A program made the position numbers and the translations under genes. Of a stretch of DNA of 7,563 bases, positions 5,343-7,563 are shown piece after piece. The notes under the pieces are model-generated. The model was not told the origin of the DNA, ran no database searches, and saw only the letters and a program-made list of their open reading frames with translations. Numbering within the stretch: position 1 is the stretch's first letter; each line of letters begins with the position of its first letter. The stretch is taken from positions 1-7,563 of the forward strand of contig JAAYZL010000368.1 of the NCBI GenBank assembly GCA_012514855.1. Reading direction: 5' to 3'. Source of the stretch: Clostridiales bacterium. GTDB lineage: Bacteria > Bacillota_A > Clostridia > Christensenellales > Aristaeellaceae.

Positions 5343-6557
5343 ATGTCCGAAAACCGCGCGATCGCGATCTCGGTCCCGAAAATCGTCCCGTCCGAATCGG
5401 GCGCCCGGCTCGTCGCGACCGTCGAGGCCCCCGGCAGGCCGCCCTACGACCTCTGGTACGAGGTCGGGGAGGAATACGCGCCGTTCCTGACGGCGGAGCG
5501 CGTCGACGCGTTCGTCGCGGGGCTCTTGCTGTACGCGATGGCCAAGGGGCTCGATATCGTTTCGGCGTGCCCGATCTCGGAAAGGCTCCACTATCAGCTC
5601 TCGATGCACCAGATCCCGGGCGTCTCCCGGTTCATCTCCCGCTACCGCCCGATCGCGCTCAACATGCCCACGGACGCCCGGCCGCTATCGCAGGGCTCGG
5701 CGGTCGGCATGGGCATGTCCTGCGGCGTCGATTCGTTCTACACGTTTCTCAAGCACTTCGAGTGCGAGCCCGCGGGCTTCCGCCCGACGCACCTGACGTC
5801 CTTCAACGTGGGCGCGCACGGCGACAGCGGCGGCGAGCCCGCCCGGCTGCTGTTCCGCGACCGCGCGGAGATCGTCAGGGCGTTCGCCGCGGAGAAGGGG
5901 CTCCAATTCGCGTGGGTGGACTCGAACCTCAGCGAATTTCTCCGGATGGACTTCGTCCAGACGTACACCTTCCGCACGCTCTCGGCGGCGCTGGCGCTGC
6001 AAAAGCTGTTCCGCGTCTACTACTACTCGTCCGGCACGACGCTGGACACCTTCCGGCTCGAGGTCGAGACCTGCGCCCCCTACGACCTTCTGACCGTCCA
6101 CTGCCTGACGACCGACACGTTGCGCTTTTACTCGACGGGCCTGAACGCCCGGCGCATCGAAAAGACCGCGTACATCGCGGATTCCCCGGACGCGCAGAAG
6201 TGGCTGAACGTCTGCACCGATTTGCCGACGAACTGCGGCGATTGCCTGAAGTGCCGGCGGACGATGATGGCGCTTCACGTTCTGGGCGCGCTGGACCGCT
6301 TTTCGGCGGTGTTCGACGTCGCCCGCTTCCGCCGCAACTATGCCGAATACGCCGCCGACTACCTGTTCGCCCCGGATTACAAGTACGTCGGGGAGATCCG
6401 CGCGCTGATGCGCGAGAAGGGCATCCGGATACCGCTTCGCGCCTATCCGCGCGGCTGGCGCATAAAGCTGCGCAGGGCCGCCAGGCGCGTGCTCGGGCGG
6501 AGGACGCCGCTCGGCAGGCCGCTCTGGAAGCTGCGCAGGCGCTTCCTCTCCAAATAG
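5343..6557 (+). CDS. Uncharacterised PP-loop ATPase-like protein with QueC-type cysteine cluster
   Basis: A 404-residue soluble-looking protein without signal peptide or membrane segment. Residues 1-120 are an N-terminal domain I cannot assign, with LWYEVGEEYAPFLT at 37-50. SCGVDSFYTF at 126-135 resembles the SGGxDS pyrophosphate-binding loop of PP-loop enzymes (QueC, ThiI, NAD and GMP synthetases), which adenylate a substrate; the second position is Cys instead of Gly. C291, C298, C301 and C304 form CX6CX2CX2C (core NCGDCLKCRRTM), like the zinc site of QueC. It is not QueC itself: QueC is near 220 residues with the loop at its N-terminus, and no other queuosine gene is here. From memory, similar unnamed proteins occur in cell-surface glycan loci. 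Residues 371-404 hold 14 Lys/Arg and no acidic residue. The ATG is supported by AGGAAGCGAT at 5327-5336. It is alone on its strand and convergent with atpD. Substrate and pathway are unknown. Confidence 0.85.
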   Translation: MSENRAIAISVPKIVPSESGARLVATVEAPGRPPYDLWYEVGEEYAPFLTAERVDAFVAGLLLYAMAKGLDIVSACPISERLHYQLSMHQIPGVSRFISRYRPIALNMPTDARPLSQGSAVGMGMSCGVDSFYTFLKHFECEPAGFRPTHLTSFNVGAHGDSGGEPARLLFRDRAEIVRAFAAEKGLQFAWVDSNLSEFLRMDFVQTYTFRTLSAALALQKLFRVYYYSSGTTLDTFRLEVETCAPYDLLTVHCLTTDTLRFYSTGLNARRIEKTAYIADSPDAQKWLNVCTDLPTNCGDCLKCRRTMMALHVLGALDRFSAVFDVARFRRNYAEYAADYLFAPDYKYVGEIRALMREKGIRIPLRAYPRGWRIKLRRAARRVLGRRTPLGRPLWKLRRRFLSK

Positions 6558-6560
6558 CCG

Positions 6561-7196
6561 CTACACGACCCGGTCGCGCTCGAAGATCATCTCCTTGACC
6601 TTCATGAGCCTGGTCAGCGAGCCGCGCTCGTTTTCGTCGAGCTTCATCGCGATGAAGCGGATCGTCTCCTCGAGGTCGGGGATCATCACGTACTCGAGCG
6701 CGTTGACCCTCCGGCGCGTCTTCTCGATCTCGTCGGCGAGCATATTGCAGGTCTTTTCAATTTCAGCCAGCTTCAGAAGCTCCGGGAGCAGCTCCGCCAG
6801 CCGCGCGATCGAGCCGTCGAGCTGCGCGGTCGTCCCGGCGAGGCCGTAGCTAAGCCGCGCCTCGCCCGCCTCGACCGCGAGCGTCGGAACGTCGACCGAC
6901 ATGATGTTCCGGCTCCCGACCGTCAGCTCCACCGTGCGCGCGGGGTACATGACCGCCTCCTCGAGCGCCTCCGGCTCCATCAGCCCCCGGCACAGCGCGA
7001 ACTCGCCGAGCGCCTTCGAGAGCTCTCTCTCGACGCGCTCGCGCAGCTTCGCGTTTTCGCGGATCAGCAGCACGAACCGGCGCATCATCTCGTCGCGCTT
7101 GTCCTTTAAGAGCTTGTGCCCGCGCACGGCGGTCTTGAGCCTCCGCTTCAACCGCGTCAGCTCCATCCGCGTCGGGTTGACGTTCAAGAGCGCCAT
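6561..7196 (-). CDS. atpD: V-type (A/V) ATPase subunit D
   Basis: Central-stalk (rotor) subunit that links the catalytic A3B3 head to the membrane rotor, serving proton or sodium transport coupled to ATP. It has 211 residues, normal for the bacterial/archaeal family. Typical segments: NPTRMELTRLKRRLKTAVRG at 7-26, GHKLLKDKRDEM at 26-37, the long C-terminal helix with TRRRVNALEYVMIP at 160-173, and ENERGSLTRLMKVKEM at 188-203. Both ends should form the long antiparallel coiled coil of the rotor shaft. The ATG follows the atpB stop with no gap (TAG-ATG), and GGAGG at 7205-7209 inside atpB lies 8 bases upstream, so the two are translated from one message. The order B then D matches other bacterial V-type operons. 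The gene ends 3 bases from the stop of the opposing PP-loop gene, with no visible terminator. The symbol ntpD is used in some genomes. Confidence 0.95.
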   Translation of the reverse strand: MALLNVNPTRMELTRLKRRLKTAVRGHKLLKDKRDEMMRRFVLLIRENAKLRERVERELSKALGEFALCRGLMEPEALEEAVMYPARTVELTVGSRNIMSVDVPTLAVEAGEARLSYGLAGTTAQLDGSIARLAELLPELLKLAEIEKTCNMLADEIEKTRRRVNALEYVMIPDLEETIRFIAMKLDENERGSLTRLMKVKEMIFERDRVV

Positions 7197-7563
7197 CTAC
7201 TTCGCCTCCGTGGGCAGATACTTGTCGAGCATGTCGTCGCGGATGCGCTTGTGCTCGGAGCGCGGAAGCATGTTGAGCAGCTTCCAGCCGAGGTCGAGCG
7301 TCGAGGCGATCGGGCGGTTGGCCTCGTAGCCCTGCGAGACGTACTCCTTCTCAAACGCGTCCGCGAACTTCGCGTAGAGTTTCTCCATGTCGGAGAGCGC
7401 CGCCTCGCCCAGGATCACGGCCAATTCCTTCGCGTCCTTGCCGCGCGAATAGGCGGAAAACAACTGGTTCATCGTCGGCGCGTGATCCTCACGCGTCTTG
7501 CCCTCGCCGATGCCCTTGTCCTTCAAACGCGACAGCGCCGGCAGCACGTCGATCGGCGGCTCG
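7197..7563 (-). CDS. atpB: V-type (A/V) ATPase subunit B, C-terminal part only, 5' end beyond the right edge
   Basis: Non-catalytic nucleotide-binding subunit of the A3B3 head. Only the last 121 residues are in the window, out of roughly 460 for the family. The visible part starts [20 protein letters not shown] and continues with [44 protein letters not shown] and [17 protein letters not shown], ending DKYLPTEAK. These match bacterial and archaeal subunit B closely, including the [12 protein letters not shown] segment. The apparent start at 7547 is only an internal GTG valine; the reading frame is open to the window edge and still encodes conserved sequence there. Its TAG stop abuts the atpD ATG. 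Confidence 0.95.
   Translation of the reverse strand, partial: EPPIDVLPALSRLKDKGIGEGKTREDHAPTMNQLFSAYSRGKDAKELAVILGEAALSDMEKLYAKFADAFEKEYVSQGYEANRPIASTLDLGWKLLNMLPRSEHKRIRDDMLDKYLPTEAK

Noticed and set aside
5300..6598. A 432-residue plus-strand frame overlapping the PP-loop gene in another frame
   Set aside because: Arg/Pro/Ala-rich out-of-frame translation, lacking the PP-loop and cysteine motifs that the correct frame shows.

Overview
The window looks like chromosomal DNA from a GC-rich anaerobic Firmicute of the class Clostridia, perhaps an uncultured gut lineage. The evidence is a glycogen operon in which catalytic GlgC is followed by its non-catalytic paralogue GlgD and then GlgA, an arrangement typical of Clostridia, plus V-type (A/V) ATPase subunits instead of F-type genes. 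GC is high by eye (about 60-65%). Start sites carry Shine-Dalgarno sequences, and promoters read as ordinary sigma-A type. The taxonomic reading is inference; there is no rRNA here.

Layout from left to right. (1) Positions 1-3445, minus strand: glgC-glgD-glgA, the ADP-glucose route to glycogen. glgA runs off the left edge. glgC and glgD overlap by 4 bases, and a sigma-A type -10 box lies about 60 bases upstream of glgC. (2) Positions 3446-3850, no gene: this holds the glgC promoter, a small TGTAA-C-TTACA palindrome at the predicted transcription start, and a dense run of eight hairpins in about 280 bases. The run is bounded by two identical copies of a 26-base palindromic repeat. One copy is an intrinsic terminator for the minus strand; the other forms the last codons and stop codon of rsmA. 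(3) Positions 3851-5255, minus strand: a RimJ/RimL-type N-acetyltransferase gene overlapping rsmA (16S rRNA dimethyltransferase) by 8 bases. (4) Positions 5281-6557, plus strand: a well-formed extended -10 promoter and one gene for an uncharacterised PP-loop ATPase-like protein with a QueC-like four-cysteine cluster and a very basic tail. It is the only plus-strand gene. (5) Positions 6561-7563, minus strand: V-type ATPase subunit D and the C-terminal third or so of subunit B, abutting as TAG-ATG.

How they work together: GlgC makes ADP-glucose with GlgD as partner subunit, and GlgA polymerises it. The acetyltransferase and RsmA are probably co-transcribed and end at the terminator in the hairpin region. 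The V-ATPase genes are part of a larger operon entering from the right, whose last gene here (subunit D) converges on the PP-loop gene with only 3 bases between stop codons. The least explained items are the hairpin mosaic between rsmA and glgC and the PP-loop protein.
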